Assembly (NCBI GenBank): GCA_020310875.1
Contig: CM035428.1
Span: 99,709,731 to 99,773,730 of the forward strand
Origin: Ceratopteris richardii
Taxonomy: Eukaryota > Streptophyta > Polypodiopsida > Polypodiales > Pteridaceae
Length of the DNA: 64,000 bases
Direction of reading: 5' to 3'
The notes below the pieces were generated by a model. That model saw nothing but the letters and a program-made list of their open reading frames with translations. It was not told the DNA's origin and ran no database searches. This document shows positions 22,421 through 33,233 of this stretch, piece after piece. The translations under genes were made by a program, and so were the position numbers. Every line of letters begins with the position of its first letter. Positions within the stretch are counted from its first letter, which is position 1.

Positions 22421-23702
22421 AGACAGAGAAGCGTACGACAACAAAGAACAAAAAAAAAAATTTATAGTAACAATGGAAGACGGAGAAGAACGATGCACAT
22501 ACATAGGCAAAGATGTATCAGTAGAGGAGGAAGAGGAACTCATACAACTGATCCAAGAATATCGAGACGTGTTCGCATGGACATATAAGGATCTCAAGGG
22601 CGTGGAACCTTTGATTTGTTCTCATAGGATACCAATGATGGCAGATGCAAAACCATCAAAACAACGCCCATATACATATAAGGAGGTCCACGGTGCTAAA
22701 ATTAAGGAAGAAATAGACAAACTATTAGCAGCAGGATTCATATACGAGATAGAACACACCGAGTGGGTATCACCATTAGTAGTTGTGCCTAAGAAAAATG
22801 GAAAATTGAGGGTGTGCATTAACTTGAAAAAAGTCAATGCAGCCACCATACGTGATAGCTACCCATTACCCATCACGGACCATCTATTGGAAAGAGTAAC
22901 AGGAAAGGAAGTCTATAGCTTGGTAGATGGATTCTCCGGATACAACCAAGTAGCTATTGCTATTGAGGATCAACATAAGACCGCGTTCGCAACCGAATGG
23001 GGAGTCTATGCTTTCAAGGTGATGCCTATTGGACTCATTAATGCACCTGCTACTTTCCAACGATTGATGTGTCATGTTTTCAAGGAATTCTTGAAAAAGA
23101 GCATGGAAGTGTATGTAGATGACCTATGTACATACTCGAATCAAAGACAAGATCATATTCCCGAGTTGAGAAAAATATTTAATAAATGCCGCCAATATCG
23201 AGTTTGCCTAAACCCAAAAAAATGTGTCTTCATGGTGAGACAAGGAAAGATCCTAGGACACATAGTCTCCAGAAATGGAATATCCACGGATGACCTAAGA
23301 CCTAAGAATGCAAAGGAAGTACAAGCATTTATGGGACATTGTGGATATTATCGTCGATTTATCCACATGTATGCCATAATCGCCAAACCCTTGTATGGCC
23401 TCTTAACTCAATTCACTTGGACAGAAGAGTGCGAGAAAGCATTCAATGAGTTAAAAAAGAGACTTAGCACAACCCCAATTCTGAAAATGTCAAATTGGAA
23501 CAAGACTTTTCATATTCATGTTGATGCCTCGAATTATGCAATAGGATGTATCTTAGCCCAACCAGCTGATGAAGGAAAGCTAGATCATCCAATTGCCTAT
23601 GCGAGTAGACAACTGAATCAAGCTGAAAGGAATTATACCACTACCGAACGAGAAGGATTAGGAATGGTCTATGCAGTGAAGAAATTTAGACACTATTCAT
23701 AG
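22401..23702 (+). pseudogene. Element E reverse transcriptase and RNase H
   Basis: This long open frame carries a full Ty3 RT: EWVSPLVVVPKKNGKLRVC (about 22757), INLKKVNAATIRDSYPLP, SGYNQVAIA, MPIGLINAPATFQRLM (23024) and an intact catalytic YVDD (23116). RNase H follows (about 23470-23700) with HVDASNYAIGCILAQP, IAYASRQLNQAERNYTTTEREGLGMVYA. The frame ends at 23702 because a short deletion joins KFRHY to the DHQALLYLVNK block in another frame. The open frame up to this point makes it the best-preserved enzyme region of E. Confidence 0.9.
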
Positions 23703-24577
23703 ACCATCAGGCTTTACTGTACTTAGTCAATAAACCTTGTAACACGGGAAGATTAGTAAGATGGTTCTTACTATTAATGGAGTTTGACTTTGAAGTGGTA
23801 GTAAAAAAAGGAAATACGCATGTAAGAGCAGACCATCTTTCTAGGTTAACACATGGAGAACCACCAAGCGGAGTACCCGATGATCTGCCAGACACGTATT
23901 TGTTCAATTTGGAAGTTTGTCCAAAGTGGGCAGAGAAATTAATTCCTATACTCACCCATGGCCCACAACACTCAATCAATAAGGTTAGCAGAAAGGAAAT
24001 TCTCCAATCGAGAAATGTGCACATTATTGCTGGAAGCGTGTACTATAAGGAACCCAATGGAGTTTTGCTAAGATGTGTCGAGGAGGATGAACAAAAGAAG
24101 CTAATCGAACAAGCACATGTGAAAAAATGGAGAACACATCAAGGGATTCATGGAACCATCCAAGAATTAAAAAAATTAGGAGTGTACTGTCCTGACATAC
24201 CCAAGGATGTCCATGATTATGTAAGTAATTGTGTAGAATGCCAAGGGACAATCCCAGAGGATCATATGACCATACCTTTCTCAACCATAGCACCCAATTG
24301 GAGCAAAACATTAGTGAAATTCCTAAAGACAAGAGAACATGAGGAAGGAGTTAGCTTGGCTAGAAAACGATCCCTAGAGGAGATGAGCAAAGACTATGTT
24401 CTCATAGGAAGAAACTTGTTTAGAAGAGGAAAAGACAACCAATTACGATTATGTGTTCATGAGGGAGAATATTTGCCCATAGTAGAGATGGCACATGCTG
24501 GCGCAGCAGGAGGTCATTTTTCAGCCGACAAAACAACAAAAATGATTCTCTTTGCAGACTTGTGGTGGCCAACTTTA
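23703..24577 (+). pseudogene. Element E RNase H end and duplicated integrase zinc modules (part 1)
   Basis: The RNase H tail (DHQALLYLVNK to VRADHLSRL) runs to about 23850. A first zinc-binding module of integrase type follows: His at about 24114 and 24140, then C-V-E-C at about 24228-24240. About 80 codons later a second module starts, with MAHAGAAGGHFSADKT (24487-24534) and LWWPTL. The second pair of cysteines lies beyond the inserted copia F at 30709-30722. Two complete H-H-C-C modules in series are not the normal integrase plan, which has one. Element G shows the same doubling. Confidence 0.85.
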
Positions 24578-25568
24578 TGATGGGGGAAGTATCTCAACCC
24601 TTAAGCAACGACGAAGCGCGAATGACCTCCACAGGTATCCTTCTTTGACCTCTGCACACCAAAAATGCTCTTACTCAGAGCTTATGTAGAGAACTCCACT
24701 GAACTTTTGTAGACCTATAATAGATACCAAGAGCTTTCCAACAAAACAAATTTCACTTCAAATGGATGCTTACACAAAGAGAAACAATGTCTACAACATG
24801 AGCTAGTAGAATGCTCACAACTGCTAGTCAAGCAGATACCTCACTTCACTCCAGCAAGCTTTTCTCAGAGAGGATACAAAGAATGAATCTCAAACTTGGT
24901 TCAACTTTATTCCACTCTAATAGCTACCCAATGACACCAAATTTATAGCAAATGGATAAATAGAGAAGGAGAACCAGCCCTTACAACAGAGAGCAAAATA
25001 TTTCCAATAGAGCCTACACATAGAGAGAGATATCAATCACACAACTTCACTAAAATGAATGTTGCTCCCATACTACTCAGAGAATGCTGCAGAGAATTTG
25101 TGAGCATACAATAGACTCTAATAGCTATCCAATGAGACAAGAATTACATCAAATGGATACAATATGAGGGAGAACCAATGCTAACAACTTAGGGGTAGAG
25201 AGTTGCAACACTGCCTACACACACACGTAGATATGCCTACTAAAAGAAAAACAAACAAGCAAGAAAGGGTCTTGCTTATCACAACTCCAACACTTAGTGC
25301 TCACTTTATATGAGCTAAAACTCCAAGAAGATAGCCCCAAAAGAAGTCGGGATACATGCTCCTTTTATAGTGAGAAGTGTGCCCCTAAAATCTAGGAATT
25401 ACCTTTCCAAATCAGCCTCCTAACTTGGAGGACTTAGTTGAGATGACTTAGGAAGTGGTTGAGTGACTTTTCTTGATGGAATCTCATGGCTTTTGGCTTC
25501 CTTTGATTGCTCCACATGTCCATAAAAGATTCCCCACGAATTTGTAGCTTGAAGCTTGACTTTTAACA
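24578..25568 (-). repeat. 3' LTR of element F
   Basis: This 991-bp LTR runs TGATGGGG to TTTTAACA on the plus strand. It lacks a 15-18 bp duplication present in the other LTR near 30354. Confidence 0.93.
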
Positions 25569-25584
25569 CTCCCCCTCAAGCTTC
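25569..25584 (-). other. Polypurine tract of element F
   Basis: On the minus strand GAAGCTTGAGGGGGAG abuts the TGTTAAAAG start of the 3' LTR. Confidence 0.85.
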
Positions 25585-25596
25585 AATTCTTCATCC

Positions 25597-25980
25597 TCAT
25601 CCAAGCTCCTTCATGTTGATGCATTGCTTGAATTTTGAAATCTTCATCCCATCCAAAGCCTTTGTAAACATGTCGGTAACTTGGTCCTTGGTACCAATAT
25701 GATGTACTGAAACTTCCTTGGATATCACCTTTTCCCTTATGAAGTGATAGTGCACTTCAATATGCTTGGTTCTAGCATGATAGACAGGATTCGATGCTAG
25801 ATGAATGCTACTCATGTTGTCATAAAAAATTGGATATGTGTCAACCTGCAAATTAAGCTCCATAAATAACTTCTTAATCCACATTAGCTCACATGTGACT
25901 TGAGCCAAAGCTCTATACTCAGACATTAACTTCCATGGGATTTGAAATAGGCTTGCAATGTAGCATCCCAAACCTCTCAA
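25597..25980 (-). pseudogene. Element F RNase H, N-terminally deleted
   Basis: This is the C-terminal half of copia RNase H: SEYRALAQVTCELMW, YDNMSSIHLASNPVYHARTKHIEVHYHFIRE and TKDQVTDMFTKAL. The junction near 25925 joins PMEVNV of the RT end directly to SEYRALA. Family members have roughly 130-150 further residues here, including the conserved RPDI block and the first catalytic Asp of RNase H. The residues MRGLGCYIASLFQIPWKL at its apparent start are an out-of-frame artefact of the RT end. The element therefore cannot make a complete RNase H. Confidence 0.88.
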
Positions 25981-28492
25981 GTAGGTCTAGAATATACTTC
26001 CTTTGTATGAGCATAATACCTTCTTCTTTGTATACAACTTCAATGCCAAGAAAATACCTAATATCTCCAAGATCAGATATCCTAAACTCCTTTCCAAGCT
26101 TTTCCTTGATCTCCTCAATGACCTTTGTATCATTACCTGTAATGATAAGATCATCTACATACACACACATGTAGACTACAAGTTCTCCTCTTTGTTTGAT
26201 GAAGAGAGATGGATGCGCCTTGCATTGATTGTAACCACATTTGATCAAATAGTCCACCAATCTTTGGTTCCAAGCCCTTGAAGCTTGCTTTAGGCCATAA
26301 AGTGCCTTCTGCAACCTACAAACATGATGTGGAAACTCTTTATGAACAAAACCTAGTGGTTGCTCCATGTATACCTCTTCTTCCAAGTCTCCATTGAGAA
26401 AGGCATTCTTGATATCCAATTGGAAAAGCTTCCATCCTTTGCTAGCAGCCATTGCAATGAGTGTCCTAATGGTGCTCATCTTTGCCACGGGGCTGAATGT
26501 CTCTTCAAAGTCCACTCCATAGGTTTGTGCAAAACCCTTGGCCATCAATCTTGCTTTGAACCTAGAAATAGATCCATCTGAATTCCTCTTTACTTTATAC
26601 ACCCACGTATTACCTATTACCTTCATGTTCTCCTTCTTGGGCACTAGAGTCCATGTTTGATTTTCCTCAAGTGCGTCGATCTCTTCTTGCATTGCCTCTT
26701 TCCATTCGGTGTACCTGCTTGCATCTTCATAGCAATCGGGCTTATGATCTTCTACTACTTTGTTCATATATGCATAATGCGTTGCCATGTATGAATCATA
26801 AGTAAACCTTTGAGTTGGATACTTAACTCTAGAAGACTTCCTTTCTTCACCTTTTGGAGGAATAAACCTCCTTTGCCTTGGGAACTTGATCTCTTTCTTT
26901 GACGTGGCTTCTTTCTCCATCATGTGTCCTTCATCATCTTCAACTTCATTACCTTCTTCATCCAACTCCACCAATGTTGCTTTGCCTTTGTTGATTGATT
27001 GTGCTTCATAGCTTGATGAAGATCTCCCCCTCCATGGTGAGTTCATGCTTGAACTATCTTCATTGATGGAACACCTTGGGCCGCTTAGCTCTAGGTCGAT
27101 TTGTTCTTCATCATGTCCATGTTTTTCTTCTTCATAGTCCTGCATACAATCATACTTCTTATACCAAGGGAGTAGCTCATCAAATGCTACATCCCTTGAT
27201 ATCCTCAAGTCCTTTGTGTTTGGGTTGAAGCACCTGTAACCTTTATGATCATTTGAATATCCTAGAAACACACACTTTTCTGCCTTTGGTTGTAGCTTGT
27301 GCCTCAATTCACTTGGCACATGTACATAACAAGTACATCCAAATATCTTCAAGTGGGAAAGATCAAGTTTCTTACCATAATAGGCTTGATATGGTGTCAA
27401 GCCATGGATCCCTGAGGTAGGAGCCCTATTCATTAGATACACGGCAGTATTTGCTGCATCACTCCAAAACATGTTAGGTACATTCATCTCATTAAGCATT
27501 GCCCTAGCGATCTCGGCAATGTATCTATTCTTTCTCTCTGCTACTCCATTTTGTTGGGGTGTGTACCTGCATGTTACTTGCCTCTTGATGCCTTGATCCA
27601 TTAAAAAATCAGAAAACTCATTGGAGAAATACTCCCCCCCTCCATCGGACCTTAGCTTCTTGATATATGTACATGTTTCCTTCTCTACCATTGCCTTGAA
27701 TGCTTTGAAACATGTAAACACATCTTATTTGTTTTTTATGAAATAAACCCAAACCATCCTTGTGCAATCATCTATAAAAGTGACAAAGTACTTGTTACCT
27801 CCAATGGATTGCTCTTTGGTTGGCCCCCACACATTTGTATGTATCAACTCCAATGGATGTTGGCTTATGTAGCCACTCTTCTTGAATGGAAGTCTCGCTT
27901 GCTTCCCTAGTTGACAAGATTCACATAAATGCTTCATACCTTGTCCTTGGAAGTTGGGAAGACCTTCAACCAGCCTCTTGAATTGCATTTCCTTCATTCT
28001 TTGTATGTTGATGTGACCTATCCTCTTGTGCCACAAGTCCAACTCCGAAATCCTCTTGTTTCCATCTGTGAAGTAGACATGCTGAGTGGAATGAGAATTT
28101 ACCTCCAAAGTGAAGAGTCTCCCTTGCTTCTTTCCTCTTGCTATGACCTTGTAACCTTGCTTAGGGTTCTCCACAAAGCATCCACCTTTGTTGAACCTTG
28201 CTTGATAGCCTCTTTCAACCATTTGCCCAACGGACACCAAGTTCTTTGTGATAGTAGGTACATGCAAGACATCCTTGAGACATCTTCCTTCCTCCTTGTC
28301 ATCCAAAGCTACATCTCCAACATGGGAGATCTCATGGGTTGTATCATCACCTGTTTCTACATGTCCTTTACCTTTGGGAGCATGTATATTAGTAAACCAA
28401 GAAGCATTGCAACTCATATATTTGCTACATCCACTATCAATATACCAAGTGTTATCTACTTTGCTTGAATTCCCATTCATGTGCATCATCAA
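25919..28492 (-). pseudogene. Element F protease, integrase and reverse transcriptase
   Basis: One frame is continuous with gag except for TAA codons at 28505-28507 and 27725-27727. The protease motif WYIDSG is at about 28425-28445. The pre-integrase zinc region has WHKRIGHI and C-E-S-C (about 27915-28035). The first integrase catalytic site reads HTNVWGP where HTDVWGP is usual, a G-to-A loss of Asp. The second (LRSDGGGEY) and the Glu (QNGVAERKNR) remain. RT is complete, with FLNGDLEEEVYMEQP (about 26370) and an intact YVDD near 26155, then GLKQASRAWN and the thumb. Apart from the listed faults it is well preserved, so the insertion is fairly young. Confidence 0.93.
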
Positions 28493-28504
28493 GAGATTGT
28501 CATT

Positions 28505-29405
28505 TTATGAGCTTGTAAAAGCATAATTACCTTGGCCTTTGTATGAAGAACCTTGATTATAGCTCCTTTGGTTTCCTCCTTGGTAGCAATCTCTAGCATA
28601 GTGGCCAAACTTGCCACATATGTAACATCCTTCGCCATCTTGATTCCTGTTTTGTTGATGTCGTCCTCCTCTTCCTCTTGTTCTTCCTCTCCCTATTTGT
28701 GATGAGGTGCCTTGGTCATGTCCTTGATTTCTTGAGTGGCCTTGCCTTCCTCCAAACCTTCCTTTGCACCTTCCTTGTCCTCGTCTTCCTTTGCCCCTTT
28801 GATTACCTGCATAGAAAACTTGTGCATCCTTGCTTTTAGTTGAACTTCCACCTATGTTCATTTCTTCGGTGACCATGAGAGCAACCAATTGCTCAAAATT
28901 GGGAAGATTATCCCTTACATAAACTGAAGTGGTAAAGGGTTTCCACTTCTCATCATCTCTCAAACCATTGAGAGTATAAACCACAAGATCATCATCGTCT
29001 ACGTGGCTTCCAATGGATCCCAATGCATCTGATAACTCCTTGACCTTAATTATGTAGTCATTTATGCTACTCCCTAAGCTCTTCCTAAGGTTGTTGAGCT
29101 CATTCTTGAGCTGGATCTTCCTTGCTTTGGTGCTTGTTGAATAAAGCCTTTCAAGTGTCTGCCATACCTTCATGCTTGCTAATGTGTTGGGAAAGAATAA
29201 AGATAACCCTCTTGTCTCTTTCATTCCATTCCCTAAAGGCCCTTCTCTGGTCATTGGTTGGATTCTCATCCAACCTAGGTCTTGGTTCACTTCCACTAAT
29301 CAACCCCCAAAGGCCCTTGCCCATAAGATAGTTGGAGACCCTAAATCTCCATGGTTGATAGTTCCCTTTGTCAAGCTTTTCAATTTGAGTGTTGAAGTCT
29401 CCCAT
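28505..29405 (-). pseudogene. Element F gag
   Basis: The ATG at 29405 starts MGDFNTQIEKLDKGNYQPWRF, a typical copia gag opening. A frameshift near 29175, after HIS, moves the frame to the long open stretch 28505-29296. That stretch has the helical core (TLERLYSTSTKARKIQLKNEL), INGL-type motif NGLRDDEKW and a Gly/Arg/Gln-rich tail. The zinc knuckle C-Y-I-C-(4)-H-(4)-C lies at about 28590-28632. It ends at the TAA 28505. The gag of element H (49615 leftwards) is its close relative. Confidence 0.92.
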
Positions 29406-29653
29406 ATCTAGTCTTTGATACTTGACCTAGCCCTTGGCTAATGCTCCAATGTGTGTAAAATGAAAATGAGGCTCTGAGGTTACCTCAATCCAAAGCTTTC
29501 CTTAGATGGACACCTTGTGCTCTTGAAACTTTGAGTAGAATAGCTCCCCCTTGATGTGAGCTACCTCCAAGAAGCTTTTGTTGATGCAAATCTTCAACCA
29601 CCAACTCCAAGAGGTCTTCTTTATTGTATGTGATACCTCCAAGATGCCCAAAT

Positions 29654-29665
29654 TCTCTGATACCA
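29654..29665 (-). other. Primer-binding site of element F
   Basis: On the minus strand TGGTATCAGAGA lies one base inside the 5' LTR. It is the initiator Met-tRNA site with one end mismatch. Confidence 0.85.
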
Positions 29666-29666
29666 C

Positions 29667-30672
29667 TGATGGGGGAAATATCTCAACCCCTAAGCAGCGA
29701 TGAAGCACAAATGACCTCCACAGGTATCCTTCTTTGATCTTTGCACACCAAAAATGCTCTTACTCAGAGCTTATGCAGAGAACTCCAGTGACCTTTGTAT
29801 ACCTGTAGTAGATACCAAGAGCTTTCCAACAAAACAAATTTCACTTCAAATGGATGCTTACACAAAGAGAAACAATGTCTACAACATGAGCTAGTAGAAT
29901 GCTCACAACTGCTAGTCAAGCAGATACCTCACTTCACTCCAGCAAGCTTTTCTCAGAGAATATACAGAGAATGAATCTCAAACTTGGTTCAACTTTAGAG
30001 CACTCTAATAGCTACCCAATGAAACCAAAATCATAGCAAATGGATAAATAGAGAAGGAGAACCAGCCCTTACAACAGAGAGCAAAATATTTCCAACAGAG
30101 CCTACACACAGAGAGAGATATCAATCACACAACTTCACTAAAATGAATGTTTCTCCCAGAATACTTAAATAATGCTCCAGAGAATTTGTGAGCATACAAT
30201 AGACTCTAATAGCTATCCAATGAGACAAGAATTACATCAAATGGATACAATATGAGGGAGAACCAATGCTAACAACTTAGGGGTAGAGAGTTGGAACACT
30301 GCCTGCGCACACACGTAGATATGCCTACTAAAAGAAAAACAAACAAGCAAGCAAGGGGCTAGCTTAAGCAAGGGGCTTGCTTATCACAACTCCAGCACTT
30401 AGTGCTCACTTTACATGAGCTAAACCTCCAAGAAGATGGCCCAAAAGAAGTCGGGATACATGCTCCTTTTATAGTGAGAAGTGTGCCCCTAAAATCTAGG
30501 AACTACCTTTCCAAATCAGCCTCCTAACTTGGAGGACTTAGTTGAGATGACTTGGGAAGTGGTTGAGTGACTTTTCTTGATGGAATCTCGTGGCTTTTGG
30601 CTTCCTTTGATTGCTCCACAAGTCCATAAAAGATTCCCCACGAATTTGTAGCTTGAAGCTTGACTTTTAACA
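29667..30672 (-). repeat. 5' LTR of element F
   Basis: This 1006-bp LTR is the partner of 24578-25568. A TATA box (minus-strand TATAAAAGG, 30466-30474) lies about 200 bp from its transcription-proximal end. A short local duplication around AAGCAAGGGGCT (about 30344-30370) accounts for its extra length. Confidence 0.93.
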
Positions 30673-31611
30673 CTTTACATATGGATGCTGAAACATATGT
30701 GCGAAGTTGTGAAACATGCCAACGGGCTAAATACCCAATTCGGAGAGATGACATGCCATTAAGACCTATGGTGTGTGCGAGAGCATTCTCCAAATGGGGT
30801 ATTGACTTCATAGGGCCCATCAACCCACTAGCCAAAGGATCACATGCTGAGTACATCATAGTAGCCACAGATTACTTGACCAAATGGATAGAAGCAAAAG
30901 CTACGAGAAAGAACGATGCTCAAACAACTGCTAAGTTCCTTTTTGAGCATATATTCACCCATTTTGGATTACCAATTGAGATTGTGAGTGACCGAGAAAC
31001 GCATTTCCTTAACAAAGTAATAGAATCCCTAATGAATGAATTTTTAGTGATCAGCGGAAAGTTCCAACAAGGTATTATGTACAGTATTGACAAAGATTGT
31101 CAATAATGGGAGGTCTGATTGGGACAAACAATTGCATCATGCAATTTGGGCCTTCTGAGTAGCATACAAGACTACCATTGGAACTACCCCATTCAATTTA
31201 GTGTACGGACAGAATGCAATTTTTCCAATTGATTTTTTCATCCCAACATTGAGAGTAGCCCAACAGTATGAATGGAACGGACATGAGTTATCCCAACAAC
31301 TAGACCAAATCGAGAAGTTACATGAAACTAGGTTACAAGCGGTGGTAGGAATCTATGCAGCCAAGAGAAGACAAAAGGCATATTATGATGCACATATAAA
31401 AGACAAAGGACTTAAAGAGGGAGACTTAGTCTTGGTGTACACCTTAATGCAACATGCCAAGAAGTTACAAAAATGCGGATATCGACCTCTGATCATCAAT
31501 AGGATCTCTACTGGTGGAGCAGTTAATTTAGCCACTCTAGATGGAGACATTCTTCCTAACTGCATAAGTGGATGCAGAGTTAAAAGGTTCATGGTTTGGA
31601 TCAAATGCTAG
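30673..31611 (+). pseudogene. Element E integrase core (part 2)
   Basis: After the copia insert the second zinc module is completed by C-E-T-C (30709-30722). The core follows with GIDFIGPI (first Asp, about 30800) and IVSDRETHF (second Asp, about 30985). The segment that should hold the catalytic Glu is deleted near 31060; G keeps it as HPQANGLAE. A stop (TGA, from CGA type) occurs near 31157. From 31201 the C-terminal part is open: LVYGQNAIFP, YAAKRRQKAYYDAHIKDK, GDLVLVYTL and GCRVKRF. The frame ends at 31611, where G instead continues into a charged helix. Confidence 0.88.
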
Positions 31612-32463
31612 CACGCTTAGTAGGTGCTCAAAATAGGAAGAAAGAAGAAGAACGGATTAGAGAGGAGGCACGACAAGAAGCCCTAGAACGCATCAAGAAG
31701 AGGAAAGAGTGGATTAGGCAAAGAGATGAACGATATCTCCAAGGAGGGGAACCTATCCCTATGGCTAACTATCAAGTCCATACATCTGATGCAATTGGAG
31801 CTTACAGGTCACAACCTTACCTAAACCTAGGGATTGGAACGACAGAGTACAAATTGATAGATGCATTGAGAGACTCAGGAGCATGAGTTAGTTGCATACG
31901 TAATACGGTCATAAAAGACCTTCAACTGAGGATGATGCCCACAGAAGCTCAAATGATAGGAATTGGAGGTCAAATCATAGAATGCATGGGAACCACTAAC
32001 GTATCCCTCCACCTAGGAAATTCTTCCATGGAACAACGAGTCTTTAATAGAAGATTTGATCCTAGGACAGGATTGGATCATTGAGAATGAAGTGAGCATC
32101 AACCTAGCTCAAGGCTATATTTCAGCCAAAATAGGGCTCAAGGAAATTTTTAGTTTATTAGGAGAGAAGCCTTCACTCCAACCAACAACCATTGAGAGTG
32201 CGGAAGGATGCAAAAAAGAGCTACTGGAACCTGATTACAGTCCTAATATCTCAAAAACCAATCTAGAAGAAGCAGGAAGTGCAAACCCTAAAATGTCCAA
32301 AGAAGATGTGACATCACCTCATTCAGCTGAGGAACAGCCACACACTAAGAAAACCAACCCTCATGGAGCTTCACACCCAGCCAAAGGATCACCAATGTGG
32401 AGGACGACATTCAGAAATTTACATCAAGGAAAGAACAAATTCAAATGGGTACGCAAAGATTGA
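31590..32463 (+). pseudogene. Element E charged helix and second retropepsin-like domain
   Basis: The frame 31596-31886 starts with a charged helix (QNRKKEEERIREEARQEALE), the direct continuation of the integrase tail in element G. A second aspartic-protease-like domain follows. LIDALRDSGA (31860-31883) is cut by a TGA at 31884 and resumes as VSCI. The partner motif LILGQDWI is at 32056-32079 in another frame. Spacing and motif order are those of a retropepsin monomer. It is distinct from the normal protease at 21421-21664, so E carries two. Whether the second was catalytic or a folded scaffold cannot be told. Confidence 0.75.
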
Positions 32464-33233
32464 GCGAAGAAATCGGAAATATCATCACCAAATCATTGGG
32501 AGAATAAAACGAATAACAAGTCAACATCGCGACCATCTGGCACAACACTACTCTTGCAAGTATGGATTCCTAAGTCTTTGATTGAAGCTCAGAAAGCACG
32601 ACAGCAAACATGGATCCCCAAGACGGTCAGACAGGCCACCAAGCAAGAAATAAGCAATCTGGAGGATACACTACTTGGAAACAGTCGAACGACAAAGCAA
32701 AGACAGACTCATCCTAAAAACATGAAGAGCAACAATTCTATTTTCTCAGCTACCCAAAGATACAAAGGGAACACATGAAGATTGACGGACTAGAGAGAAG
32801 ACAACGGACATCATGACAACAAAATGGATTTGGAAACCCAAGCAACTGCAAGGAGTGGACCATCGAGCCAATAAAGATTCCAATTGCACTCATAGAATAT
32901 CAAATGCACCTAATGTATGCATGATAGGGCCACATTACAAGGCCAAGCATTCGGCACATGATGTACATGATAAAATTAGTGGTGCACATTCTCCAATTGA
33001 GATAAGATCATAGCTTCAACTTTCTTAGGAATGGACCTACTATGTACATAAATATATGCTTCGGCTACACTAATGATTGTTTTCTTTTAGGACAAAAATA
33101 AAAAGATGTGGTAAGAGATCTCACCTATAGAACCATGGGAACAGAGTGATGGAACGACAACAAATCACTGCAATGCACTACACAACTTCTATACTTTCCC
33201 TTGAAGCTAATGCGCTTTTCCTTACAAGTGCAG
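32464..33233 (+). pseudogene. Element E linker with W-I-P-K motifs
   Basis: Basic and polar sequence with repeated short motifs: KFKWVRK (just upstream, about 32440), VWIPKSLIEAQ (32557), TWIPKTVRQATKQ (32608) and TKWIWKPKQ (about 32816, in another frame). Element G has RTKWIWRPK at the matching place. Stops include TGA at 32461. The motifs are spaced 15-70 codons apart. I recognise no domain. It separates the second protease from ORF X. Confidence 0.6.

Larger units (their letters stand above)
24578..30672 (-). mobile_element. Element F: copia retrotransposon inserted in the integrase of E
   Basis: The LTRs are 24578-25568 and 29667-30672. The five bases CTTTA flank the insert on both sides (24573-24577 and 30673-30677) as a clean target duplication, and removing the insert rejoins the E integrase frame. 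Primer-binding site, polypurine tract, gag and pol are all on the minus strand. The coding region has one frameshift, two in-frame stops, an active-site change and a deletion. The LTRs differ by several percent. Confidence 0.95.
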
